From NCBI RefSeq assembly GCF_000237925.1, contig NC_031502.1:55859943-55923942 (forward strand): 64,000 nt of DNA. Direction: 5' to 3'. The stretch is from Schistosoma mansoni (taxonomy: Eukaryota; Platyhelminthes; Trematoda; Strigeidida; Schistosomatidae). Of the stretch, positions 49,501 through 57,281 are shown in pieces (within the stretch, counting starts at the first letter, position 1; the number at the start of each line of letters is the position of its first letter). Both the position numbers and the translations under genes were made by a program. Under the pieces are notes generated by a model. That model did not search any database. It had not been told where the DNA came from and saw nothing but the letters and a program-made list of their open reading frames with translations.

Positions 49501-52199
49501 GTGGACACGGAAAGTTCACCTAGGGGAGTTGGAAAACCCTGATTCCAAACGAATAGTGCACATGGGCTCCAGTATCCTGAGGGAACAAATGGGGGTATGA
49601 ATCAATCGTTGGTCACCGGCTACCATGGGACTACATCTCTTTACGATGCTCGACTGCCTTGTGGATCAAATCTTTAGATCAAAGGCTCCGAGTGTGGTCC
49701 CCTAAGAAAACCACCTGCTTCGGTTCAGGCACCTGAGCAGTATCACAGCCCCTATCATTTTGTTCTAGTGTGATTATTTCAGTTTTGTGAGAATTTCCAA
49801 TTAGATCATTTACACAACCAAGTCTTTGTCACTTTTTTCAGTTCACTGTTTAAATAAATTCTTTTAAGCCTAAGTTTCGTCAGTTATTTTTAATGTTAAG
49901 ACCTCAAATAGGTATATATCTGTTCAATAGACATAAATGAAAGTAAATATTGGTAATTTATTGAACAACACAACTTAAGAGAAATAAAGAAAATACATAC
50001 GACTGCTTCAATGTAATCAATCCTTAGGTCATTTCATTGATGCCCTGCCTGATGTTTAAGGCGTTCGACTTCCTACCACACCACTCCACCTACATCGGTT
50101 TGGAAAACCGGGTAGTACCATTAATCCTCATACCTACAGTCTGGCTCATACCTAAGTATCTCGTCGATTAGTTAGTAAATAAAATCCAATTTTTGTCGGT
50201 GTGCATCATATATATGCTGAATCCAACGACACTGGCGTTGTTCATAACTGACTAGTTGTTGATTTGTTTTTTCTTCATTTCTTTTACAGCGTTATTTACG
50301 ACAAGTGTCATCTAGACTGGCGTATAATCGATATAGATTGGAATCTTCTAATTTATTAGATAAACCATTTAACTCAGTATTACCATCCTCCACGTCATCA
50401 ACACCAACAGTGTCTGTACGAGGCAGGGGTCGCGGTCGAGGTGGTAAACGAGGTAGACCACGAATACACTTCCCTCGTACTTATGAATCTACTGGTACAA
50501 GTTGGGGTAATTATCTATCTGAAGAAGATAGACAAGAAAGTTTATTACAATTAACTAATTTATTAAATGATTTTCAATCACCTACACGGAAATCTAAACA
50601 TGTCTGTGTAACTATACCACAAGGATTATGTTTAAATACTGAAATTATTGTTCCTAATGGTGACACAACAAAAACATCGATATCAAAAGATGATGGAGTA
50701 GAAGAGGATGAAGAAGAACTCCTGTCGCATATTGAAGAAGATAATTCCGTTAATAATGATGATAGGCATCATTATGATTATTCAGTACGTGTTCTTTTCT
50801 CTTGCTTTTTTAATGCTCGTATAACGTTTAAATGTTTATAAACTACCGCCCTTTCAATCTTAACTGAGGTTTCTTTCATAATTGACAAAGGAAACCAATG
50901 GTTTAGTGATTAAAAGAAGTGTTGATCAATTAGGTTCCATAAACTGTCCTGTCCACTTTGGTGTCAGACAGCTGCGGGTTTTATTAGTAATATTAGCTCT
51001 TAAAATAGTCAAGAAATCAGTGGTTAAGGCGTCCAACCATCAGAGTCTCAGTTTCGAATCGCCTCTCCACTGGTTTTGGCTTATGCAACCGGATATATGT
51101 TCTTATCCAATCAGCGCTAGTTGATACTTAGAGAAGACTCTTCTCATATAAAAACTATAAATGTAATGACGTTTCTCTTATTTTGCTTCTTACTTTTATC
51201 TACCCGTGTTATTTTGGATGTAATTTCGTTCCTGTTCAATCGTGTTCTGATCTGGAGACTTGTCAGTCAGTCAGTCAGTCAGCTACAACGTAAGACCAGG
51301 CACACATATACATCGGTCCAAGTTGCCATACCTCATTTGCACGACAAGATCAACATCGAATTCATAGAAGTAGTTAATTTAGTGGTGGTAATATATAAAA
51401 GATAGGTTATGTATAAGGATATAGTACAGGAAGGAAGAAAGTTATGAAGCAATTTTAATCTCAAGGTTTAAGGGAAGACAAAGAGTGTATACACTTGTGC
51501 CATTGTGATCGATTCTGTGCCATGTCACCCAGAGTCTCCAACCATTGGTTACGATAGTCACGTGGACCCTAACCAAGAAGTTTGTATCTAACAATATGGC
51601 TCAGACAATAAGTTAGTGACTTCAAGCTCTGATGCCACGTTTTGGTTTTGCCGCCCTCAACTCTCTTCCATCCATTGCCAATACTAGTCGGCAGTGCGTG
51701 TTGTGGTAATCGGTGTTAAGGCATACGTAACATGTGGCTCAACCATCTCAGTCGATGAAGATTCACAACCTCATCAACTGATTTACCATCATTCCCTAAT
51801 ACCCTGCATCTAACATGACTATTAGTTATCCCTCGGTGATCCCAGCAGTTGTGAGCAATATTTCTAAGACATCTGTGGTCACATACTGATAGCTTACGAG
51901 TATCTCCTACCCTTAATGGTCACATTTCGTAGCCGTAAAATAGGACAGAGTGTATTGATGTCCAAGAATACTAAGCAATAAGAATAGCTGGATCGTAATA
52001 AGAAGAATCATAACACTTAGTCATCTTTTTTTTCTTCTTTTAAGACTAACATCAGATTTCCTAAGTATAATATTCTTTAGAGTTTCAATTGTATTAAGAT
52101 TTGTTCTGTCCTGAATTATCCATTCTTATAATTTTTGTTTTCAATTTATCCATATAGGGTTTGTCATTGGAGAACAACCATGTGGATGTTATTCAATAG
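34432..52199 (+). CDS. Flavin-dependent amine oxidase, KDM1/LSD-type, with C-terminal AT-hooks (whole gene, 8 exons)
   Basis: The eight exons listed below splice with GT-AG sites and matching phases into a 1105-residue protein. Residues 1-40 hold the FAD Rossmann motif GAGISG and [13 protein letters not shown] lies near 121, TVPVGVLK near 467-474 and VFWD near 521. SRW-like TRWSEDPF precedes FAGE at 683-686 and CTHGAL at about 698. Lys491 aligns with the flavin-contacting lysine of human LSD1 (LPEWK). This order is diagnostic of the LSD/polyamine oxidase fold, which oxidises methyl-lysine or polyamines and makes peroxide. Two AT-hooks (906-913, 979-985) suggest binding to chromatin. No SWIRM domain is visible, and no long tower-type coiled coil was recognised. 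The substrate is not decided by the sequence. Confidence 0.88.
37340..37460 (-). repeat. tRNA-derived SINE, third family (S3)
   Basis: On the - strand it has AGTTAAGTGGTTACAGC (box A-like) and GCAGGTTCGAGCATC (box B), then CACCTACTTCGTTTTGAGTAG. The 3' body matches the copies at 39715-39890 (-) and 44620-44720 (+). No hammerhead was seen. Confidence 0.6.
38130..38800 (-). mobile_element. RTE-type LINE fragment (before the catalytic box)
   Basis: The - strand reads [20 protein letters not shown], a hallmark of the fingers region of RTE reverse transcriptases. [11 protein letters not shown] lies just upstream. Stops and frameshifts are present. It lies inside intron 1, opposite to the host gene. 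Confidence 0.75.
39001..39518 (+). CDS. Amine oxidase exon 2 (residues 50-222)
   Basis: The phase fits exon 1 exactly: A from exon 1 and CA here make one Thr codon. Residues 56-115 are a Ser/Asp-rich insert that is probably disordered. [10 protein letters not shown] at about 121-130 matches the FAD-domain motif that in LSD1 reads DLGAMVVTG. Helical sequence follows ([34 protein letters not shown]). The donor is GTAAGT and the phase is 0. Confidence 0.87.
39519..40050 (+). other. Intron 2, with an S3 SINE
   Basis: The donor is GTAAGT and the acceptor TTCAATCTAG. A tRNA-derived S3 SINE occupies about 39690-39900 on the - strand, with box B AGGTTCAAACCTC. Confidence 0.8.
39690..39900 (-). repeat. 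tRNA-derived SINE, third family (S3)
   Basis: On the - strand ATTCAGTAGTTAAAGCG and CAGGTTCAAACC mark boxes A and B. TCTACTTCAGTTTAGCCAAC, shared with the copy near 44680, follows. Confidence 0.65.
40051..40807 (+). CDS. Amine oxidase exon 3 (residues 223-474)
   Basis: It encodes the helical substrate-binding region and the return to the FAD domain. [22 protein letters not shown] matches the LSD/PAO strand that leads into the flavin pocket. TVPVGVLK ends the exon, as in LSD1 (LPLGVLK). Between them is a Thr/Asn/Asp tract (about residues 395-425) coded by ACT and AAT microsatellite DNA, which must sit in a surface loop. The donor is AAAAG/GTTGGT and the phase is 1. Confidence 0.87.
40560..40650 (+). 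repeat. Coding microsatellite (ACT/AAT-rich)
   Basis: Runs of ACT and AAT/GAT triplets encode Thr and Asn/Asp repeats inside exon 3. The frame is kept, and length variation in multiples of three would be tolerated. Confidence 0.85.
40976..41493 (+). mobile_element. R3 retroposon, near full length
   Basis: It runs from GCCCCCAAATGCCCTGGTA to TATGTGTTTAAATAATAA. It is collinear with copies at 47202, 49316, 53239 (-) and 59585. It has no long frame and no tRNA boxes. The AT-rich A-containing tail suggests LINE-mediated movement. Confidence 0.8.
42377..42640 (-). mobile_element. Penelope-like reverse transcriptase fragment
   Basis: The - strand reads [20 protein letters not shown] then [10 protein letters not shown], the motif B region of a Penelope-like reverse transcriptase (usually GxPMGSPISGLIAE). 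[16 protein letters not shown] follows, shared with the module at 6077-6180. The open frame is 87 codons. Confidence 0.7.
43395..43610 (-). mobile_element. RTE LINE 3' tail
   Basis: The - strand shows the C-terminal RTE region and the conserved end, with the (GTAA)n-type tail at the left. It is 5'-truncated. Confidence 0.75.
43750..43855 (+). repeat. H2 SINE 3' end
   Basis: CAGTGCTTCCAGG, GGTCTAGC and the ATCTCCACAAAACCCC tail are recognisable. This is the part downstream of the hammerhead cleavage site. Confidence 0.75.
43890..44105 (+). CDS. Amine oxidase exon 4 (residues 475-546)
   Basis: [13 protein letters not shown] aligns with LPEWKTSAVQRMG of human LSD1, so Lys491 corresponds to its catalytic-site lysine 661. 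[17 protein letters not shown] matches the KVVLCFDRVFWD strand. These two motifs are the strongest reason to place the protein nearer LSD than SMOX/PAOX. Phase 1 enters and leaves; the donor is GTAAGT. Confidence 0.9.
44106..45421 (+). other. Intron 4
   Basis: The intron is about 1.3 kb with acceptor TTCAATTCTCAG. An S3 SINE lies at about 44620-44800 (+). Weaker tRNA-like boxes occur near 44900-45000 and 45140-45220. The rest is unassigned. Confidence 0.8.
44620..44800 (+). repeat. tRNA-derived SINE, third family (S3)
   Basis: GGTGGTTCAGGGGTGAAAGC (box A region) and AGGATTCAACTC (degraded box B) flank a segment that includes CAATTTAGGCAACCACGTAG. It is shared with the - strand copy at 39690-39900. 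Confidence 0.6.
45422..45867 (+). CDS. Amine oxidase exon 5 (residues 547-695)
   Basis: It covers the late substrate domain ([26 protein letters not shown]) and [19 protein letters not shown]. The last string corresponds to the SRWRADPWARGSYSYVAAG region of LSD1. FAGEGT at 683-688 is the C-terminal FAD-binding motif. The tyrosines found here in LSD1 (SYSY, NYPA) are only partly kept: GAYTTG and TAKEAK. Substrate choice may therefore differ. Phase 0 leaves at GTAAAT. Confidence 0.9.
45958..46467 (-). mobile_element. Composite H2 SINE with inverted hammerhead ends
   Basis: The 510-bp unit lies between direct repeats TGTTATCGTATA (45946-45957 and 46468-46479). On the - strand it has an inverted hammerhead end, about 200 bp of unique sequence, a tRNA-like part with box B GGTTCGAATCC, then a hammerhead end and the ATCTCC/CACAAAACCCC-type tail. 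The two ends (about 46000-46094 and 46363-46460) are inverted copies of roughly 100 bp. One target duplication around the whole shows that it moved as one piece. Confidence 0.88.
46363..46409 (+). ncRNA. Hammerhead motif, right end of composite H2 unit
   Basis: GCACTA/CTGAGGAG, stem II GTCCCACAATAGGAC, GAAAC, CGGCCG and GTC/CAGTGC are all present. The only defect is an A opposite C at the first pair of stem I. Confidence 0.7.
47202..47473 (+). mobile_element. R3 retroposon, left part
   Basis: It is collinear with the first half of the 40976 copy and is then cut at the junction with an RTE LINE tail. Confidence 0.78.
47474..47745 (-). mobile_element. RTE LINE 3' end
   Basis: The - strand reads [20 protein letters not shown] and [16 protein letters not shown], the conserved C-terminus of schistosome RTE reverse transcriptases. 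The frame is open for about 80 codons and ends with a (GTAA)n tail at the left. Confidence 0.85.
47940..48290 (+). mobile_element. Composite Sm-alpha SINE with inverted hammerhead ends
   Basis: The 351-bp unit lies between exact 13-bp direct repeats TATCTTGTATTAT (47927-47939 and 48291-48303). It opens with an inverted copy of its own end (AAGCAAAGATGG to CGTCCTATTTGGG). A ~120-bp internal segment and the tRNA-like part follow, and it closes with the hammerhead end CTCTTTGCT. Both hammerhead cores carry substitutions here (TTGACGAG on the + strand), so this copy is probably inactive as a ribozyme. Confidence 0.88.
48369..49064 (+). CDS. Amine oxidase exon 6 (residues 696-927), AT-hook
   Basis: The first residues ([18 protein letters not shown]) complete the FAD domain, as HGALLSGLREA does in LSD1 and SMOX. 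After about residue 720 the protein leaves the known fold and enters a basic extension. It has a Cys-rich stretch ([13 protein letters not shown], about 853-866), an RG-rich run near 871-884 and the canonical AT-hook RPRGRPPK at 906-913. Phase 0 leaves at GTAAGA. If the donor were skipped the frame would stop four codons later. Confidence 0.87.
49065..50289 (+). other. Intron 6
   Basis: The intron is about 1.2 kb with acceptor CATTTCTTTTACAG. It contains an R3 copy (49316-49752) and a weak S3 SINE near 50040-50150. Confidence 0.8.
49316..49752 (+). mobile_element. R3 retroposon, lacking its 3' end
   Basis: It is collinear with 40976-41420 and stops near TATCACAGCCCC, before the (TAAA)n tail. 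Confidence 0.78.
50290..50784 (+). CDS. Amine oxidase exon 7 (residues 928-1092), AT-hook
   Basis: An RG run (RGRGRGRGG) leads into a second canonical AT-hook, GKRGRPR, at 979-985. An acidic stretch (EEDEEE near 1066-1072) follows. Such hooks bind the minor groove of AT-rich DNA in HMGA proteins, so nuclear action is likely. Phase 0 enters and leaves; the donor is GTACGT. If this intron were retained, the frame would continue for 18 more codons to a stop near 50841. Confidence 0.85.
50785..52157 (+). other. Intron 7
   Basis: The intron is about 1.4 kb with acceptor TTATCCATATAG. It holds an S3-like SINE near 51010-51090, a CAGT microsatellite near 51263-51284 and an RTE LINE piece at 51480-51960 (-). 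Confidence 0.7.
51480..51960 (-). mobile_element. RTE-type LINE 3' fragment, second subfamily
   Basis: The - strand reads [19 protein letters not shown], then [19 protein letters not shown] and [11 protein letters not shown], and ends with [10 protein letters not shown]. This is the C-terminal region of a schistosome RTE element, different in sequence from the family at 6281. It has a few stops. Confidence 0.78.
52158..52199 (+). CDS. Amine oxidase exon 8 (residues 1093-1105 and stop)
   Basis: The short terminal exon [13 protein letters not shown] ends in TAG. It is supported by a phase-0 acceptor that fits exon 7 and by its position just before the 3' UTR. Because it is only 13 codons, it is the least certain exon of the gene. 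Confidence 0.6.
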   Translation, partial: GLSLENNHVDVIQ

Positions 52200-52740
52200 T
52201 ATTAGTATTAGTATTAGTAGTAGTAATAGTAATAATTATAATTTGATGTATATATTATCATTATTATGTTGATGTGTAAATGTATGTATACTTATATGAG
52301 AGTTGTCAGCAGTGGTTGACATCTCATTGCTTCTTTTCATCCGTTTATTCCATCTTTTTTTATTTCTTTGTAAAGAAAGAGGATTCTCTTTATTGTTCGT
52401 TTGTTTTTTCTTTTTGGTTTATCACTTATGTTCTAACACCATTCACATTAGTCAATTTTGTTGTTGTTAATGATGATGATGGTGATGATGATTCTCAACT
52501 GTACACCAATTGATTGTATCCTTCTTTATGTATATTCACAATGATCAAGATGTATGTGTTGTATGGTATGGTCAAAGCATGCTTTATGATTGTTCCTCCT
52601 GTTCTTCTTCTTCTTTTTCGTTCTGTGTACATATTTCTCTTTCTCAATGTGTGTGTGTATGTGTTTTATTCTTTATTATTTTTTTTTACATTTTAAAAGA
52701 GAGAATTACTAAATAAAGAATAAAAAGAAAACATATATAA
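52200..52740 (+). other. Probable 3' UTR with polyadenylation signal
   Basis: AT- and T-rich sequence begins with a TAGTAT microsatellite. AATAAA lies at 52712-52717, about 510 bases after the stop. Confidence 0.6.
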
Positions 52741-52814
52741 ACATACAAGATCTTTTCAATCATCAAAATAGATTATACTGATAAGTTCAATATTGAATTA
52801 TTTTATAAATATAT

Positions 52815-53075
52815 TCTATTGTAGAACTCCTCAGAGTAGTTCTCATCCACAATCCCCGCCTCACGAGATTCGAATCCAGGATCTATCAATCACGCGCGCA
52901 AGCGCTTAACCTCTACACTATTGAGCCGGTATCCAACGGTGGATGCGCAGTACTGAGGAGTCCCATAATAGGACGAAACGGCCATCCAGTGCTTCCAGGT
53001 TTTCCATGATGATCTAGCTTTAATTGACTCATGATTTCAACTATAAAATTACTAGAAATCTCCACAAAAAACCTC
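52815..53075. mobile_element. H2 SINE, head-to-head chimera
   Basis: A - strand tRNA-like part with a truncated hammerhead (52822-52935) joins a + strand hammerhead end (52937-53075) with the ATCTCCACAAAA tail. It is the same palindromic arrangement as 45958-46467, but with a much shorter centre. Confidence 0.78.
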
Positions 53076-53238
53076 TTCAAATAATAAAATATCAGTTTGC
53101 TTAAATGTCTAGGTAAACCTATTTGTCAATTAGGTAAGTGAACGGAATACACCCATTAAAACAGTAAATAAGAATGATTGATTGAGTGGACAGTTCTCTT
53201 TTCTTTGAATTGATTTTCAAAGCTGTACAATCGCAAAT

Positions 53239-53767
53239 TTTATTTATTTATTTATTTGAACACATAAATATTGGTACAAAGGGGCACCAGATATATATGC
53301 ACCGAAAACAAATCTCATCTGATTTGTGTGAGGGCTGGGATACTACCCGGCTGCCCAGACCGAAACAGGTGGTTTTCTTAGAGGGTCACACCCGGAGACT
53401 TCGACATGAAGGTCTTATTCACAAGGCAGTGCAGCATCGTGAGGAGATGCAGTCCCATAGTAGCCGGTGACCAACGATTGATTCATACAACATTTGTTCC
53501 TTCAGGATACTGGAGCCCATGTGCAACATTGGTTTCGAATCAGGGTTTTCCAACTCCTGTAGGTGAAGGCGCCGTGTTCACTAACCCGGTTAAAGTGTCG
53601 AACATTCACTTTTCGTCCTCTCAATTTCGTAAACAACAGTAATGCCACGAGAAGGCAGTGAGTAGTACTTCCCTGACAGAGGCTATATACGTGTGGCCAT
53701 ATGAGAGCATTTTGAGAGGGAGAATGGACTCTCCCCACTCTCGGCCGTACCAGGGCATTTAGGGGCG
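53239..53767 (-). mobile_element. R3 retroposon, full length, with target duplication
   Basis: The sequence CAATCGCAAAT lies directly on both sides (53228-53238 and 53768-53778). On the - strand the unit runs from GCCCCTAAATGCCCTGG to a (TAAA)n tail. This copy defines the unit length of about 525 bp and proves retroposition. No protein-coding frame spans it. Confidence 0.85.
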
Positions 53768-54814
53768 CAATCGCAAATACATATATTCTTATTTTTTCAG
53801 GATCATAATAATTACTATAATAGTAATGATAATAAACTTCTGGACATAGTGACAGTGAGGTAGAATAAACAAAGGTATTCAGATCTTTTTAAACAGAAAA
53901 ACTAGTAATGGCCTGATAGTTAATGGCATAATTATTCATCAAAAGATAGTGAAATTATCATTGGGAAAGGATAGCTCAGCATGATAAGATAAAATGTTGA
54001 AGCTGAAATGAAATGTAATCAAGAGGATCATAGGAACAGAAATAAACCAGTCGGTTGTAGAAGATTGAAGGGGAAGGAGATGGCTATAAAGGAAGAAGAG
54101 TGTGAAAGAAAAAAATTATAAAACATTAAGACCATAGTAGATGAAGAGGTTGTACCAATCTCTTTTGGACATACAATTCTGGTTTTCCCAGATATATGGT
54201 TATTGTTTTGGGAATGCTAAAAAGATGTAACGTAGTTTTCCTTGGAAGACTTCTACTCACCTTGTAGATGACTTTGAAAGCAAAGTCTGTCTTGATTGAG
54301 TGACTTGTGTTCACAAGGTGTTTGATTATTGAGCCGTTTCCTCGTCTTAGCAACGCCGGGTGATGTTCTTGAATTCTTTTGGATAAGGTACGCATCGAAC
54401 GACCTATATACCTTGCTCCACATGGGCAGGTAAATTGGTAAAAAGCACATTGAGTTTCTTCACATGCGATAATTTATCTTTAATATTATTATTGAACAAT
54501 GATTGGCTGGGGAGTACTATTCGTGAAGACTGTCCTTTTTAAAGGGTCAGAAATTCTCTTTTAGACGTCTGTCGATGTTCACGTATAATTTTTTCGACTG
54601 AAGTTATTTGTGTACGGTGGTTTCTGTTTTATGTTCTCAATGAATATCGAAGAATGACTGTTTTTGATAAGTATTTCCTGCAAGAGGCCCAGTTTTTCAT
54701 CTATGACCTCGGGACTACAAATTCTTTCTATTCGTGTAGCGAGTGATATTATGTTTCTCTTTCGACTGTTGGGGACCCAGCTGTTGGCCTTTCCACATGG
54801 GTTTCCTGTAGATA

Positions 54815-54880
54815 GATTTATTTAAACACATAAATATTGGTACAAAGGGGCACCAGATATATATGTGCCACACATACAAG
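54815..54880 (-). repeat. R3 3' tail fragment
   Basis: The segment TTTATTTAAACACATAAATA to GTGCCACACAT matches the 3' end of R3. It lies inside the Penelope-like element. Confidence 0.7.
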
Positions 54881-55127
54881 TGGAAGTTCTCTATAGTCGT
54901 TTTAAATTGGTTGTTTTCTTGACTAGTCATGAAGCAATCTGCTAGTAATAGACCAAGAGGGGATCCCATTGCTTTGCTGTCCTTTTGTGTATGAATTACG
55001 TTAAATGTAAACTGTACATTGCAAATGCAACGTGGTAGTAGTTCCTTCATATAAACTTCCAGTATTCTGATGCTAATCCCATTATTATTCATGTAATTGC
55101 AGATAAAACTAATGGTCTATGTGAGTG

Positions 55128-55626
55128 TGTTATGTCCCTATAAGAATAGTGAATGGTAACTTTGGGATCCATTTATGAACCAATACTATGCATATATTTT
55201 TATTGTATAATTGTTAAGTAACTAAACTATTCATATCCAACTTATCATAAGCTTTATTTTAACCTACGAACTATTTTTATACGATTTACTATTCTTGAAT
55301 TATGCCCTGTCTATCGATTACTATCTCTCTTATTCACAGTCACATTTGGCGTAATCTTGTACAAATGTTGTTTCCTATTTTATGGTATGATGTCTGTTTC
55401 GTATATGAACCCAGTATGTTTGAAATGAATAACTCATACCGCAGAAACTGATATTGGTGTTGTGGACTTAGCTGACTGGGGTAGACGGAAAACAGAACCG
55501 ATAAGTAATCTAGACTGCTCGCACGGGTTTTATGCGTCATTGGTCCGATCGATAAATCGCTGCTCTATAATTGGCGGTATTATCACATTATACATTGACA
55601 GGGCATCCAGGCTACAAGTTATAACA
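55128..55626 (+). mobile_element. Solo LTR with 5-bp target duplication
   Basis: The 499-bp LTR begins TGTTATGTCC and ends TTATAACA. GAGTG flanks it on both sides (55123-55127 and 55627-55631). The same LTR family occurs at 2127-3012. The internal region is gone, as after LTR-LTR recombination. It is younger than the Penelope-like element that contains it. Confidence 0.85.
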
Positions 55627-56167
55627 GAGTGGAGCGTTAGTGAATGGTGATTTGACATCCAGAGATAGCATAAATATGTCATTTACATTCACTTCTTGTA
55701 TGTGTTCAATGAATTCAAAAGTATTATGTACGGAGTGCCTACAAATGCGTTTTCTTACGGGTTCTAAAAGATCTGCCAGCCACTTTGGTATAGAGTGATA
55801 AGGGGATCCGGACATATCAATAAATGGTCAGAAAGGTAAGCCAGGTTTGTGTATTTTAGGCAGACCATATAAACACTGTATAATTGCATCTTCTTAGCAT
55901 TACCGAAGCAATAGCCATACATCTGAGATAACCAGAATTGTATGTCCAAAAGAGATTGGTACAACCTCTTCATCTACTATGGTCTTAATGTTTTATAATT
56001 TTTTCTTTCACACTCTTCTTCCTTTATAGCCATCTCCTTCCCCTTCAATCTTCTACAACCGACTGGTTTATTTCTGTTCCTATGATCCTCTTGATTACAT
56101 TTCATTTCAGCTTCAACATTTTATCTTATCATGCTGAGCTATCCTTTCCCAATGATAATTTCTCTAT

Positions 56168-57281
56168 CTATCAGCTAAAACGACTGCAAACGTTTGCTGA
56201 GAAAGATAAATTGCAGCTAACAACCGTCGAATAAATGTCATACCTACTTTTTAATCCCCACGAGTAACAGAGATTCGGGTAACTTGTTTCCACGTGACAT
56301 ATTTTGTGCTGTAATCAAACACAGGGTGCTGAATAATGATTGTTATATTTCTTCAACACTGAGACTTCAATCGAATTCAAACTTAGCGGCAAATCAACTG
56401 GTATTTCATTACCAAATTTTATAAATGTTATATCTAGAGCTTTGGTTCTTACTATGCCGCGTACTACTAGACTACTTGAACGATAGAACCCGCAACGTCG
56501 CAAAAGAGAAGACAAAAGATTAGTAAGTAAGAAATTTATTCCCCAAAACAGTGTCAAAATGTAGTACAGAAATCTCATGTATTTATAGTTATTGGCCGAA
56601 TGTAAATCATCATTTCGGTTAACAAATAGGTACATAGGGGGTCATTCTTATCCATCCAATAGGGAAGCTACACGTCGACATTCTAGAATATTCTCATAGC
56701 AGTGACTGGATGGAATATGTCTGGCTCTTTCTGGGCTTCGTAAGGCTTCCTAGAGTTTACCAACGAGCCGTCCTTACAATAAATCCAGTCAGAAATCTTC
56801 ACAAAAAATAATTTTTTAATAGCTACCGTTTCCATAAACCTTAGATTACCCGCTTTAGGGTTTCTACTTGAAAATTTGAAAGCTGTTTTAATTGCATGAC
56901 GATAAGAGAATATAGTTGTCTACTTCACTCATCTACCTAAGATTGATGTTCCAACTATATCAAAAGTGATTAAGGTGAATTCTACCATCTTTAAGTGAAT
57001 AGCTCGATCATACTCTTTCAAATATGCTTGTTAAGTGAAATGAGAAGTGCATTATCATTTATGCAATATGGAAGGGTAATGTTCATCCTCACGGTAGGTA
57101 TAGATGTATGATTAGTAAGTATGTTGTCCCAAAGAAACATGACCAAGAAAGATCAACTAAAAAATGCCACTAAACTACATTATACAAATACTCAAGCCGT
57201 TACTACACATTTTATAGATTTGTAAAGAAAATATAGTTCATTAGCTTCGTGACCACTTGTTTTACACTGGAACTGTATATA
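56168..57281. other. Unassigned AT-rich sequence
   Basis: A - strand frame at 56315-56635 (106 codons) has no recognised domain or splice context. No known repeat was seen. Confidence 0.35.

Larger units (their letters stand above)
53946..56167 (-). mobile_element. Penelope-like element with inverted terminal repeats
   Basis: The ends (53946-54200 and 55915-56167) are inverted copies of about 250 bp. On the - strand, reverse transcriptase motifs appear in order: SGSPYHSIPKWLADLLEPV and MLSLDVKSPFTNAPL near 55640-55810, then KAMGSPLGLLLADCFM near 54930-54990. The GIY-YIG-side tail (RIQEHHPALLRRG, GSIIKHLVNTSHS) is near 54300-54400. The copy is broken by stops and frameshifts. It is interrupted by a solo LTR (55128-55626) and an R3 tail (54815-54880). 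Confidence 0.82.

Noticed and set aside
51263-51284. CRISPR-like or regulatory CAGT array
   Set aside because: It is a short simple repeat with no spacers.
56315-56635. 106-codon - strand frame
   Set aside because: No domain, no conserved motif and AT-rich composition; chance is likely.
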